DNA of 64,000 bases from Trichomonas vaginalis G3 (Eukaryota > Parabasalia > Trichomonadida > Trichomonadidae): NCBI RefSeq assembly GCF_026262505.1, contig NC_067205.1, positions 1,674,001 through 1,738,000 on the forward strand. Reading direction: 5' to 3'. A program made the translations under genes and the position numbers. The notes below the pieces were generated by a model that did not search any database, was not told where the DNA came from, and worked only from the letters and a program-made list of their open reading frames with translations. Shown here in pieces: positions 38,665 to 49,624 of the stretch; within the stretch, counting starts at the first letter, position 1; each line of letters begins with the position of its first letter.

Positions 38665-39402
38665 TTACTTACTAATAAAATTTCTTTTGTTATGACACTT
38701 TCTCCGGTTTATAGGACCTCTCTCATATTCTATCTTGTCATATCTAAACTCATAGTCATGTATGTCCTCTAACCATCTCATAACGGTTTCCAAACCACTT
38801 TTATCGGATGTAAAGTAAAAGCATGGATGGTTATGTATAACGTCTAAAGTTTCTAAAGAGTCTCTCAAAGTCCAGTCTACTTGGTATTGAAATCCCATGT
38901 GTTAAAGAACGGCGGGTCCACTATAAAGAAAACATTTTCCTTGTCTTTATATTTTTCATACAACTCTGTCCAATGACATCTCACAAACTCTATACCCTCA
39001 AATATTTTTCTATGTTCTCTTGAAAACATTTTGTATAGTTAAGATATAAAACTTTTGACATAAGTGTTTCAATGTCATGAACTCTTATAGAACCACTATA
39101 TAATAGTCTAGCAGATATACTATCCCAGTCTATATATTCTGCTTTTTTCAAAACCTCTCTCACAATATTTTTGTTATCTAATGGTATACGTTCCATCTTA
39201 CCTATAGTATCTTTTCTTTTAACTCTTTCAATATATTGTTTGTGTCTGGAATATGTTTGAGACGGTCCATATAGTTGTCGAAGTCATTGCATATAATCTT
39301 TGAGTCTGGGAATATTGTATGGCACAAATGGGATATATAGAAACTTCCACCGAACAAATCTACAAATGTTAGACCATTCGGTAGTTTCTTAAGTTCTCTC
39401 AA
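38665..39402 (-). pseudogene. D12-class (Dam-like) adenine DNA methyltransferase of Polinton C
   Basis: Readable landmarks in the right order: FVDLFGGSFYISHL (SAM-binding motif I) near 39365, a following acidic IICNDFDNYM, and FFIVDPPFFNTW (catalytic DPPF/DPPY-type motif IV) near 38910. Class alpha/beta order as in D12 enzymes. It would methylate adenine, perhaps protecting or marking element DNA; Trichomonas is known to use N6-methyladenine. Broken. Confidence 0.65.
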
Positions 39403-39621
39403 TATAATATCTTTAATTTACTCTTATTTCCAAAGAACGGTAACGGAGGTTTTGTAAAATTCATTTATATATAATAATAAAAATGTTTTTACCCGAAAAG
39501 TGACAGAAAAGTGACAAACATGAAAACATATATAATTTGTGAAAAGCGACACATTATATAATGTTTTCGACCCAGAAGAAGGCTTCTTCCCAGAAGCAAT
39601 GGAGGAAGAAGAAGAGTCCTC

Positions 39622-39724
39622 CGAATTCACACCAGAAGACTAACAATTTTCCGAATAAAAACTTCATTTATACTAAACATCTTCGGGGCTAGAGGGCACG
39701 AAGTGCCTGGAAGCCCCACTACCT
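39622..39724 (-). repeat. Terminal repeat of Polinton C (at least 103 bp)
   Basis: Exact inverse of 63898..64000 at the right window edge. Near the tip a hairpin has arms GGGGCT/AGCCCC and GGCAC-GAA-GTGCC. A short acidic reading frame (PEEGFFPEAMEEEEESSEF) ends inside the repeat, like the acidic tails of the terminal genes of A and B. A poly-T run of about 19 bases follows outside the tip. Confidence 0.8.
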
Positions 39725-39860
39725 TTTTTTTTTTTTTTTTTTCATTTTTCATTTATTTCCTCCTCTGTTTCATTTATTTTTAAAATCGGTTTCATTTATC
39801 ATTAAATAAAAATTAGAATATAAGTGATGAAATATATTTTTTATTAATATTAAATCAGAA

Positions 39861-40340
39861 ATGGCGGCAGGATTCTTTTAAAAAATTATGGATGGAATTA
39901 AGAAAGCTGCAGGTTGGGTTCATAAAAAGATTATTAAACCCATTGCAAACTTTTTGGCACCAGTAGCCGAAAACGGCAGGAACTATCATAGGTGGAGTAT
40001 TAGGTACTAAAGCAGGTAATCCGGCGATGGGGCACAAGCAGGTAACGCAATTGGTGGAATTGCTGAAGGAATACTTAATAAAATAGGAGGAGATAGTGGA
40101 AAAATAAATAAATATTATTTTTATCTTAGTATCGGTTGAAGTCTTTGATAAACTTTTTTCTCCTTTATTTAAAACTTCTCTTATTGGGGCAGCTTTTGGT
40201 GTTATTGATTCAGCAACGTCACTAATTGCTTCTTTATTCTTAAATATCCAATTTGCTCCTTTCTTCATTGTTTCCACAAACTTTATGCGCTCCTCTTTTT
40301 ACTTTATCCCACAGTTTTCTTAAATATACCTGCAGCCATA
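39861..40340. pseudogene. Convergent pair of amphipathic Gly-rich peptide genes (D)
   Basis: On the plus strand MDGIKKAAGWVHKKIIKPIA and a Gly-rich part (QAGNAIGGIAEGILNKIGG); on the minus strand from about 40340 a related MAAGIF start, then KKGANWIFKNKEAISDVAES. Both begin with MAAG(I/F)F and converge. They look like core or membrane-active virion peptides. Broken. Confidence 0.45.
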
Positions 40341-40458
40341 GTTGATTATTTCATTAAAATTAAAAATTCATTTTCATCTTTTAATTTTGATTTTTTATTT
40401 ATTAATAAATAACGACTAACTATTTGGTGCCAAACACTAAACCGATTAATGAAATGTG

Positions 40459-42030
40459 TTTCATTCATTCGAAAAGATAAATGAAATATTCGCAAAGAAT
40501 GACGGTAGAAGATATTATAGAGAACTTGAAAGTTCATGCTATGACTCTGATGCTCCATATTTTGATGATAAACAAACTCATTTAAGAATTACAAATCCGG
40601 CTCATGATGTGAACCAATTAGGTGACACATATATTAAACGCAAAGTTAAAGCAACTCTAGTTTAAATAAAGCTTTCACATGTGATACCGCTTTTAAATGC
40701 ATGCGCTTATTCGTTGGTTACAAATCATCAAATCAAAGCTTTAAACAATTAGAAGTAGAAACTGAAAGAGGTGATGCCGGTTATCTTCAGATGGATTGCG
40801 CCGTGAATCTTTCGCATTTGCAACATATAAACCAAAATCAGAAAGGAAAGTTAAAAAGTTTGTTCATTCGTTATATAATAATGTTCAAAAATATGATAAC
40901 TCAGTATGTGGTAAATATATTGACCCTTCAGAAGTTTTCAAGAAAGCAAATGAAGAAGTTGATGTCACTTTTGATATGATTATTCCGGTAAATGTTTGTT
41001 AGCATTTCAGGCGTTCGATGATTATCCTAAATCATTTGGTGATATCATTCTTAAATATTATGTTTTCAGGGATACTTTAGTATTTTGTCAGGTTGACCCG
41101 TTAAGAGTTGCTGATTTACAAAATTACGTTTATGAAAAGATAACTGATGAAAATTATGAAAAGATTATGAATCATGTTTATAAATATGATCGCAAATTCC
41201 AACAAATCGGACTTCCTGCCAAATTAATTACAAGCTTAGCCGCTACATCTGCTGACGCAACAGTTTGATGACGTTATTATTTCATGCACAAAGATGGAAG
41301 TTTTAGAGGATAAATGCATTACACCAGGATACGGTTTAATTGAAGAATCAGTTAAAGCAATACCACGTTTATTCAGTAAGGAAATCATTCATGATTCCAG
41401 CTCAACATATTGACGTTCGTTCACTAAATGGAGGTTGCATCACTCCTGAAGGTATCAGTTCAGATTTCTCATACGCTCTTCATAATGTTACAGATGTTGT
41501 GTTAACATTTCCGAAGAATGCAATGCAAAGAACGGTTTTAGAAAATCCAATGCTTCGAGGTCTTCAGGTCACTATAGATTCCAGAAACTTCCCCGATCAA
41601 GCGATGACCACAGTGGGTGACATATTCTTTACACGTATGCTTCAAGCTTCTGATTTAGATGGAGTGAATGAATGCACGGAAGAATACGAGGACTCATTAA
41701 CTAGACCACTGAATGATGATAATGGCACGCCATTAGCTAGAACATGGAAAGACCAAACTTCATTCTTTATGCACTATTCCAGTTCAATGTGATGGAGCGG
41801 GTATATTCTTTGATGGATTAGAAACTTTCAACTCACAAGTATACAGTACAAGTGAAAGCTTATCCAATCATTCAGGGTGTAAATGACACTTATGTTCAAA
41901 GGTGACAAATCCTCCTCAGGTTTGGTTTACTAGGACTACGTATTGGACATGGACACCGGACGAAGGTTTGAAATATCATCCAACAGGTACACCACCGCAG
42001 TATAGAAGTTCATATGATGAAATATTGTGA
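40459..42030 (+). pseudogene. Major capsid protein of the D lineage
   Basis: Stretches such as SFMIPAQHIDVRSLNGG, LRGLQVTIDSRNFPDQAMTT and TRMLQASDLDGVNECTEEYE, then VKAYPIIQGVNDTYV, fit a Polinton double jelly-roll capsid of a lineage distinct from B. Length (about 520 codons) agrees. Broken, with several breaks. Confidence 0.55.
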
Positions 42031-42068
42031 ATAGAAATGTTTAAAATTATAAATTTATTTTTGATTAA

Positions 42069-42880
42069 ATGGATTTAAATTCATCCACCCCTTATGAAGA
42101 ATTAGCGGAGTATATAATACATACGTAGATGATATGATTAATGAAGCATTGAGTGATAATAGAAGAAATGCTCTATCTAAGGAAAAATTAATGAAAATTC
42201 CATATTCTGAATGTTACTTAAATTCAATCACTGCAGCAATTGGTAAACAAAATAAAGGTAAAACATTAACGATATTAAAACAAATTATCATTATTGCTAA
42301 CAACTTCCCCCTATTCACATGTGTTAATTTATATCAACCGTTCAGGTTCACCTTCAGATGATACATTTGAATCTTTAAAGCATTTAATCAAAATTCCAAT
42401 TATTTATTTATCACAAGAAGAAGCAGAAGATTATTTAAAAAACTTTTTAATGTATAAAGAATATATATAATACAATCAAGAAGCAAGGATTAGAGGATAA
42501 AATTATTGATAAACAAGGGATGAATTATTTGAAACACTTCTCTATTTCAAATTTTGATAGAGAATTTTTGCATTCACTCATTTTTCTAGATGATGTAGTG
42601 AAATCAAAACTAATAACAAATGAGAAATCATATTTTATCAGTTATTAACTCAATGTCGACACATTCAGTGTTCATTCTTTATGGCTGTTCAATACTTCAA
42701 AGCATTAAGCACAAACATTAAATCAAATCTATCAACACTTTTCATTTTCCAGTGGGTTAGTCGTCAACAGTTGGAACGTTATGCTTTATCAAGTGAATTT
42801 ACCAATGAGCATTAATGAACTTTACACACAATATCAGCAATTAGGTGAACATGGAAAAATAATAGTTTGATTTAAAATAA
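42069..42880 (+). pseudogene. Packaging ATPase of the D lineage
   Basis: Walker A GKQNKGKT within ITAAIGKQNKGKTLTILKQI, after a short N-terminal region, in the position following the capsid gene. Remaining parts are too decayed for a firm Walker B call. Broken. Confidence 0.55.
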
Positions 42881-42943
42881 AGGGAGTGTTAAATTTGATT
42901 AACTTTTTATAATATTATTTTTATTTTTTATTTATAATTAAAC

Positions 42944-43500
42944 ATGACAGAAATAGAAATCTTCTACAGGTTCCATTAAAACAAGGGACAAACAAAAAGG
43001 GTGCATATAATAGAACTATGAAAGTTCCTGATGGAATGAAAGAATTAGTTCATATTTGTTGTTGTCTTCAAAAAGATGTTAAACAAATGAGAAACGTTTT
43101 AACATTACCAGAAGCTCAAGCATATGCCAAACGTCATTGGTCCAAATTGGGAAGCACACGAAGCAGACATTACGGGTCCAAGTGGAAAACCTGATGGTAA
43201 TAAATGAAGTTTTCGTTACTGATGGTCAAGGTAATATTAAAGTCATAAATGGTTATAAATTAACTATGTCTGATTATCCTAAACGTAAAGTATATAATGA
43301 ACGTTATCCTATGCAATTTGATGAAAAATGGAAAAGCTGTTAAACAATACATTGGAAAGGTGAAAATGGTCCAATTAATTCATACCGTCATAATCCATAT
43401 TCTTATTTCAATGAAGAATTAAATGCTATTGAAGAGGGACCGGATGGATTACCACGATATTCTAACCAGTTTGATGTCAATTGCTTATATTAGACCTGAA
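42944..43500 (+). pseudogene. Structural-type gene of the D lineage, cut by the gap
   Basis: Stretches INEVFVTDGQGNIKVINGYK and SDYPKRKVYNERYPMQF indicate a formerly coding region. No family named. Confidence 0.4.
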
Positions 43501-43548
43501 ATTTCAGACTAAGTAAATTCCTTAGTAAGTTTGCTGGATTTATTCATC

Positions 43549-43573
43549 NNNNNNNNNNNNNNNNNNNNNNNNN
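43549..43573. other. Assembly gap (25 N)
   Basis: Twenty-five undetermined bases. The junction between the D remnant and the B copy is therefore not proven to be contiguous in the genome. Confidence 1.
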
Positions 43574-44360
43574 TGCAGGAATATTTTGAAGGTCATGCCA
43601 GAAACTTTGAAGCACATGAACTACCAGCAATGTTAGAAAGAAAGCCGACAAAAACTTATGTAGATGAAAATTATCAAAGAGTTCGGAAAGTAATTGCTCG
43701 CTAATGGAAAAGCCGATTAAAGAGCACGTGCATTGAAGAATTTCAAACAAATCAGATTAAAGAAATTAAGGCATGGCATCGAAATAGTAAACAAACACAG
43801 GAAGGAGGACGGTGCAACTGCTACAAGAACCAAAAGTAATTATCCTCCTACTTTCCTAATGGGTTTAATAACAAACAATATAAATATTGTAGAAGGCCAA
43901 TAAAACTTAAAGTTAAACATGAACTTCTAACAAATGAAGGGCCAGATTCTGAAACCATTATCCTGTATGGCTCTATTATACGTCAATGAACTCAACAAAT
44001 CCCGCAAGTGTTTTAGGTTTGGTATGTGGGAAACAGATTGTAGATAAATTCTTATACTGTGCAGATATTTCAAAGCAAACAGGGGTTCGAAGAAAATTAA
44101 AGAAGCAAACTTACCCCGCACACTCATACAGGAACTACAAACCAACGTAATCATTTGCCACTCATTAATAAGCAACATTATAAAATCGCAAGCATTGATA
44201 GACAGGAATGATGATATGATATTCCAATATATACCCAGTAGAAAAAGATTTTCTGGAACGCAGGAGGAAATCATGTCCATACTTTCACTAACAAATCCAA
44301 CCAGGCTGTCGTGAGATTATATGCCACGCATTTTGACTTATTCGCATGGGTACCGAGTTT
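43574..44360 (+). pseudogene. Collar fibre gene, 3' part (second copy)
   Basis: Corresponds to 14158..14960. Heavily altered next to the gap. Confidence 0.7.
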
Positions 44361-44434
44361 CAATGATAATACGCTTGAAGCCTTGACTCAAAGGGTCAGA
44401 TACGAGTCAATGAAATCTTTTAACTTTACATAAA

Positions 44435-45548
44435 ATGATTTAAAAGAATTTATTCGAACAACATCCATGGAGGTTTTAAGAAATTCAATGAAGCTTGCAA
44501 AAAGAGTTCGGATTTTTACTAACAGAGCTGAAGTGAAAAGGTTCTTTAACAAAAATGTTGTAATTCAAAACAAAAATAAATCCTTACGATTACTTTTTAC
44601 CAAATTTACTCCAACACTCCGCACGCATACCAATTTGACACTCTCATTCAAAGCAGAAAAGGAGACATAAACCATTCCTCATCTTCATAAATGTTAAATG
44701 CACTTCGTAAAGCATATTCATACCAATGAGGAACAAAGGGAAACTTCGTGAATGTAAGAGTTTTACAAAAGTTGTAGCAGAACATAACCCAAGTACTTTA
44801 ACATCAGACCCAAGACAGTGCATAACTCGCAACGAAATCACCAGAATTTCTCATTAAGCATAAAATCATAACTCACTACACTACTGAAGACCATAACCAT
44901 AACATACTCCGGCATCATAAAACCGCCGTCATAAGACAGACTCGCAGAGATTTAAACCAAGAGCGAGATTTTTACCGAAGAAACAATGAAACATTTTCTC
45001 GAAGTATATATTCCTCAACACATTCTACAACATGACATAACCAAAGTTCAATGACACAACAACCAAGAAGAAAAGTATATACAAAAAGAAAACGAAGGCC
45101 AAACACAAAATATTCAGGAAAATTCAAACACAATTTACACTCATTCCTGGTACAAAAGTTCGTGTAGTCTGACGACAAACCGTTGACAAAGAAAACGTTT
45201 AGGTTAAGTCGAAATTATTATATCGTAGACTCTACGCAAGGTAATGGATATCTAAATAAAAGCTGCTTGACTACTCCATAGCGTTTTACCCTCGTCATAA
45301 ATTAGTCGAAAGTAGTAATGGCCAAACTTGTGAAACCATGACGAAGGCAAAGCGAGGATGGTTATTTGAAATACTTGGCTATAACACAACACGATGACAC
45401 TTATAAAGTAAGATATGAAGGAGGCGGTTGAAGATGTTATTACCATCTAAGACTTGAGAGAGTCAAAGCCAACACATCTGGGGACCATAGAGCGGGAGTA
45501 CTGGAAAGGACAAAAAATATGCAGAAGAATAAGAAAATTTTCTTCTAA
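44435..45548 (+). pseudogene. Integrase (second copy)
   Basis: Corresponds to 15029..16114; recognisable throughout but with many small indels. Confidence 0.75.
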
Positions 45549-45639
45549 CTTTTTCATTAGATGTAAATCGACATGAATGAGAACAGTCATGATATCTTAA
45601 TGGTACCATTTATTTACACCAAAAATAAAGTTTATGTTA

Positions 45640-45770
45640 GGAATGTTAGATCTAACACGTTTTCTTAACCACTTTTCTAACCCATTTCTACCCTCATGAA
45701 TTTCCTAAGACAGAAAAAATAACGTTAGTTTTATTTTTTTCTAACTTATCTTGTAGGTAAGAACAGAAAT
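45640..45770. promoter_or_regulatory. CTAACC-type array and AACGTTA motif (second copy)
   Basis: Same TGTTAGATCTAACA palindrome and following half-sites as 16204..16262, then ATAACGTTAG at about 45719. Confidence 0.6.
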
Positions 45771-46448
45771 GTCATCGAAGCCAAAAACATTCAACTAAAC
45801 AAATATAATTGTCGAAACATTCACAAAAGGCACTTTATAACGGTATTGAAGTCTTACGTAAGGAGACTAAGGATGGTACATTAATGCAACAAATATGTGT
45901 CAGCAGTTTAGAAAGACTTTAGAAAAGTTGTTGGAAAATAATCCTGGAAGAGTATTATAAGGCAATTTTGTGGAAGAATATAGCAACAGTCCGGAATCCG
46001 GCGGTGCTTTTTATACAAAATTCATGCAGGAATTTCCTGATGAAATCAAACAGGTTTAGAGAACGTATGTAGACCCAAGACTTATAAATATATAGGCAAT
46101 GTGGCTTCTCCAAAAAATATTGCATAGCAGTTGGAAAAATTATGGACTCCATAAGACAAGAAAGTTCATGAGGAAATAGATGAAAGAAGAACTCGAAGAT
46201 ACAGTAGGAATGCTAAACCTTTGTCTCGAACAGAAGTTAGAAAAAGCATGAAAAAACAAGTTAGAAATGAACGTGAGATATGTTATGATTATAGCGATTC
46301 TCCATACGAACTAGACCAATGGGAACAAAGAAGATTTAAAGAGGAGAATTTGAGAATATGAACTCGCTAAGATAGCATTAGAAAAACTGCAGAAAAAGAA
46401 GTTTAAAAGTTTGGGGTTCCGTTTTGTAACAAAAATATTGTGAGGATA
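45769..46448 (+). pseudogene. KilA-N protein 1 (second copy)
   Basis: Corresponds to 16341..17003, with many small indels. Confidence 0.7.
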
Positions 46449-47480
46449 AATGAACCATTTATTTTTGCTGAATTCGTGAGATTCTGAGTAAAAATGGCAT
46501 TATGGCATGTGTCAAACCGTTGAGTTATTTCACAAAATTCCAAAAAAATAACGTTTAACCATGTAAAACCGTTATAAATAATGAGGGTAGAATTCGTGGT
46601 AGAAATTAGGTAGATATACCCAATCTAAACCCTAAAAATTATTTTGCTGAATTCAGCCACAAAATTCGATTAAATGACATATGGCCACCGTTCAAACGTT
46701 GAGTTTTCCAACATTTAAAAATTCTGCGGAAAGTTTCGTCAAAAAAGTGAAGGTTCCCGACGATTATTCAAACCGCCATAAAAACTTTTACCCATGAAGA
46801 TAGTTACAAATGTCAACTAATATCATTGTACGATAGAAAAACGGTTATGGTAAGGTTTATATTTTGTAAAGTTTTGTCCTGATTCAAGACAAGTTCTTGT
46901 ATTTTTCAGAAACAATGGTCTTTTTATTTTTTCAAGACAAATTCTTGGTCCTGATTCAGAACAAGACTTGCACTTTTTAGGGTCAGTTGTTCTTGTAAAG
47001 TCTCAAATTTGAGAACAATTGTCCTGATTCAAGATAAGTCTTGTATTTTTTCAGAACAAGTCTTGTATTTTTTCAAGAACAAATCTGTCCTGCATTCAAG
47101 GACAAGTCTTGCACTTTTTCAGGAAATCCTATCTCCAACTTAAATAGTCACTTTTCACATGATTGCATTTTGGTCGGGAACAACTTTCTCCCATTTTTGT
47201 TCCATTTTTCTATCGTCGTGTTTTGTCACTTTTCCCCTCAGGGTGTGTGTCAGAAAAATAAATTCCAAAATCTTTATAGCCTCGTATTCTCCTTTCAATT
47301 CTGGACGGCTTGACATGTATACACACCATTCAATTCAGAATTATGTCTGAATCTTATGAACCGTTCATTTGTTTCGTGACTCTTTCACATATGTAACCAT
47401 GAATTTTTTAACATTCTTTAACACCAGAAAAATAAAGCTTAGTATTTTTTATAAATATTTTTTTTTATTTTGAATGTAAG
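46449..47480. promoter_or_regulatory. Regulatory region with both repeat arrays (second copy)
   Basis: Corresponds to 17004..18009: downstream half-site array at about 46580-46635, CAAGTCTTG palindrome array at about 46875-47110. No gene. Confidence 0.6.
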
Positions 47481-48321
47481 GACAGTATAGTCAACATTAT
47501 GAGAACACAACAACTGCTATCGTAATCATGAAGCCATAAAATGAAGGAATAGTGCAAGGTTACAGTCATTAACCAAAACAATTACGTCTCTATTCGGCGC
47601 GTCAAGACGATATGTTACCAAATGCAAAGTATTTGAATGCTGTCTTCGTTCTTAACAAAGCAGCATATCATTGTTGAAAACCAAACAGACAAAAGAACTT
47701 TTAGAAGAATTTCCTCATATGTTGTTCACCCGGGAAAACACCGGTAGAAGTCCATCGAAAATCGCAAGAATTTGCTAATCCGGTATTGAAGTGGTTATGC
47801 ATAGACTTCTTAGTAAATGCTGTGCAATGTGGGCTTCACCTCGTTATGCTGTTATATTTTTCATGATGTTAGATGAACTATATAAAGCAGAAACGTGGAA
47901 GAAGATGGAAAAGAAACTTGCAAGCAAAAGATGAAGTCATTGAATAAAGACAAAAGCATACAGAAAAGAATACCAGCTTCAGTACCAAAAGGAAAGGAAA
48001 AGATGTTATAAGTATATGATATATTACTGAAGAGTTGGAGAAAGAAGAAGATAAAGATATGTTATGTTGCATTTAGTCAGAAGAAACAACAAGAGCTTTT
48101 ATGACCTTGCTAAGATTTTACAAATCTGACAGAAATTGGTTCTATGTTGAAAACTTACCGATTCAATGACTCCGAATCAACAATAAAGGAAAATTGTCAA
48201 AATACTCTTCCTCAAACACACTATGACATAAAGGTTGCACAATACTTACATTCAAAGAAGACTTACCATTACTGAAGGAAAAATAACAGAATATTTCGAT
48301 AACTTCAAAGAGGAAGAATAA
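47480..48321 (+). pseudogene. KilA-N protein 2 (second copy)
   Basis: Corresponds to 18010..18837; broken. Confidence 0.6.
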
Positions 48322-48376
48322 AAAAATCTAAGCTAATTTTATTTTTTTTATCAAATTTTATCTCATATAAAGAACA

Positions 48377-48588
48377 TGAATTTAGAATATTCGAACTCAT
48401 GACAGAAGAAGAGAACGAACAATATGTAAAAAGATTATGCAAAATTTCTGAAGTATATAAAGCATTTAAACAATATCTAAATGCTTCTAAAGATTATGCA
48501 AATTTCTGAATGTATATAAAGCTTATGAAAAAGCGTATGAAAAGTTATACATTGGGGAATTGTTGTAAAAATATCGATATGAAGACTA
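48377..48588 (+). pseudogene. Small internally duplicated protein (second copy)
   Basis: Corresponds to 18893..19108, including the 60-bp duplication. Confidence 0.5.
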
Positions 48589-48607
48589 ACCAAAAATATT
48601 TTTGCTT

Positions 48608-49077
48608 AAATAGCTTCAGGGTCAATTTCTTTAACCATTTACTTCCTTCGTCAATCAATAGAAGCTTCTTCAACCTTTGGTAAGAATTTCTGTATAACAT
48701 CTTGTTCGTTATTGTCTTCAGAGAATGAAGGATAATATTTCACAGATGTTCACCCTTCTTATATTCTTTCTGTTCGGAAAGATTCATAGCAATACTGAAG
48801 AAGTCAATGTTGGAGTTCTTTATGACAGTATAATGAGAATCTTTGACATTCACGAAGAAACTCTTTTGTTTCAAAACTACTGCTAACTCTTGTGAAGTAT
48901 TAACGTTTGGGTCATATGACAATAGCTAATGGTCTGACATACTGACCAAACTTAGATTCTTTCACAAACTTCTTGTTAAAGATAACATTAACGTTTGAAG
49001 CAACCATTGAACTCATTCTTGATGGCAGTAGCGAGAGCATTGTATGAAAAGAACTTGCAATCTTGCATGTGTTTCAT
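48608..49077 (-). pseudogene. Unknown 157-aa protein (second copy)
   Basis: Corresponds to 19127..19600; broken. Confidence 0.55.
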
Positions 49078-49159
49078 TAAAATAAAAATATTAATTATTT
49101 TGAAAAATAACTAAAAAATCTAATCTAATTTTTCAAAAAATATTTTTTTCCTACTAAAG

Positions 49160-49520
49160 ATGTATCGGAAGTTGTCTAAGTTAGAACACTCGGAAATAAA
49201 AACAAACTTCTTACAGAAGCTAATATAGATGTTGCAAGCATTACGCAAACAAACAAAAAGCACTCGCTGACATCCTCAATGACTATAATGGTGCAATAAT
49301 TATGATAGAATTCATGAGTTCATAAAGCCGCAACGCGGCGAGGACGAAGTCCATGCAAGAGCATTTCCTTTAAATGACGTTGCTATTGACTTATATCATA
49401 GACGTTCATACCTCATGAAGTAAGAAGAGAATGTTTGACATAAACAAATGCAAACGTTGGGATGAAACAAGAAGAACAGACGACACACTGAAACCAACAG
49501 AGAAGAGAGATGTTTTAGAG
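49160..49520 (+). pseudogene. ORF upstream of polymerase (second copy)
   Basis: Corresponds to 19690..20055, with the same hairpin patch near 49328. Broken. Confidence 0.5.
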
Positions 49521-49624
49521 CGCTATAGAACAAGTTCCAAAGCTAATGATGTCATTGTTCCATTGACGACAAACCAAAAGAAGGTGAGAGATGGTTAAAG
49601 AAAGATGAAGAGAATAGGAAGAGG

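Larger units (their letters stand above)
32612..39724 (-). mobile_element. Polinton C, truncated end of a different family
   Basis: Terminal repeat at 39622..39724 with tip AGGTAGTGGGGC (read inward), unlike A and B. Parts: a fragment of unknown protein, an amphipathic peptide gene, a gene split by a Mutator-like element, a small membrane protein, a Dam-like methyltransferase and a short acidic reading frame. The other end is missing beyond 32612. Broken, with several breaks. Confidence 0.7.
39725..43548 (+). mobile_element. Polinton D, decayed remnant of a third lineage
   Basis: Protein-like stretches identify a major capsid, an ATPase, two amphipathic peptides and one further structural candidate, all diverged from A-C. 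No ends seen; cut by the assembly gap. Heavily broken, with a dozen or more breaks, so older or of poorer sequence quality. Confidence 0.65.
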
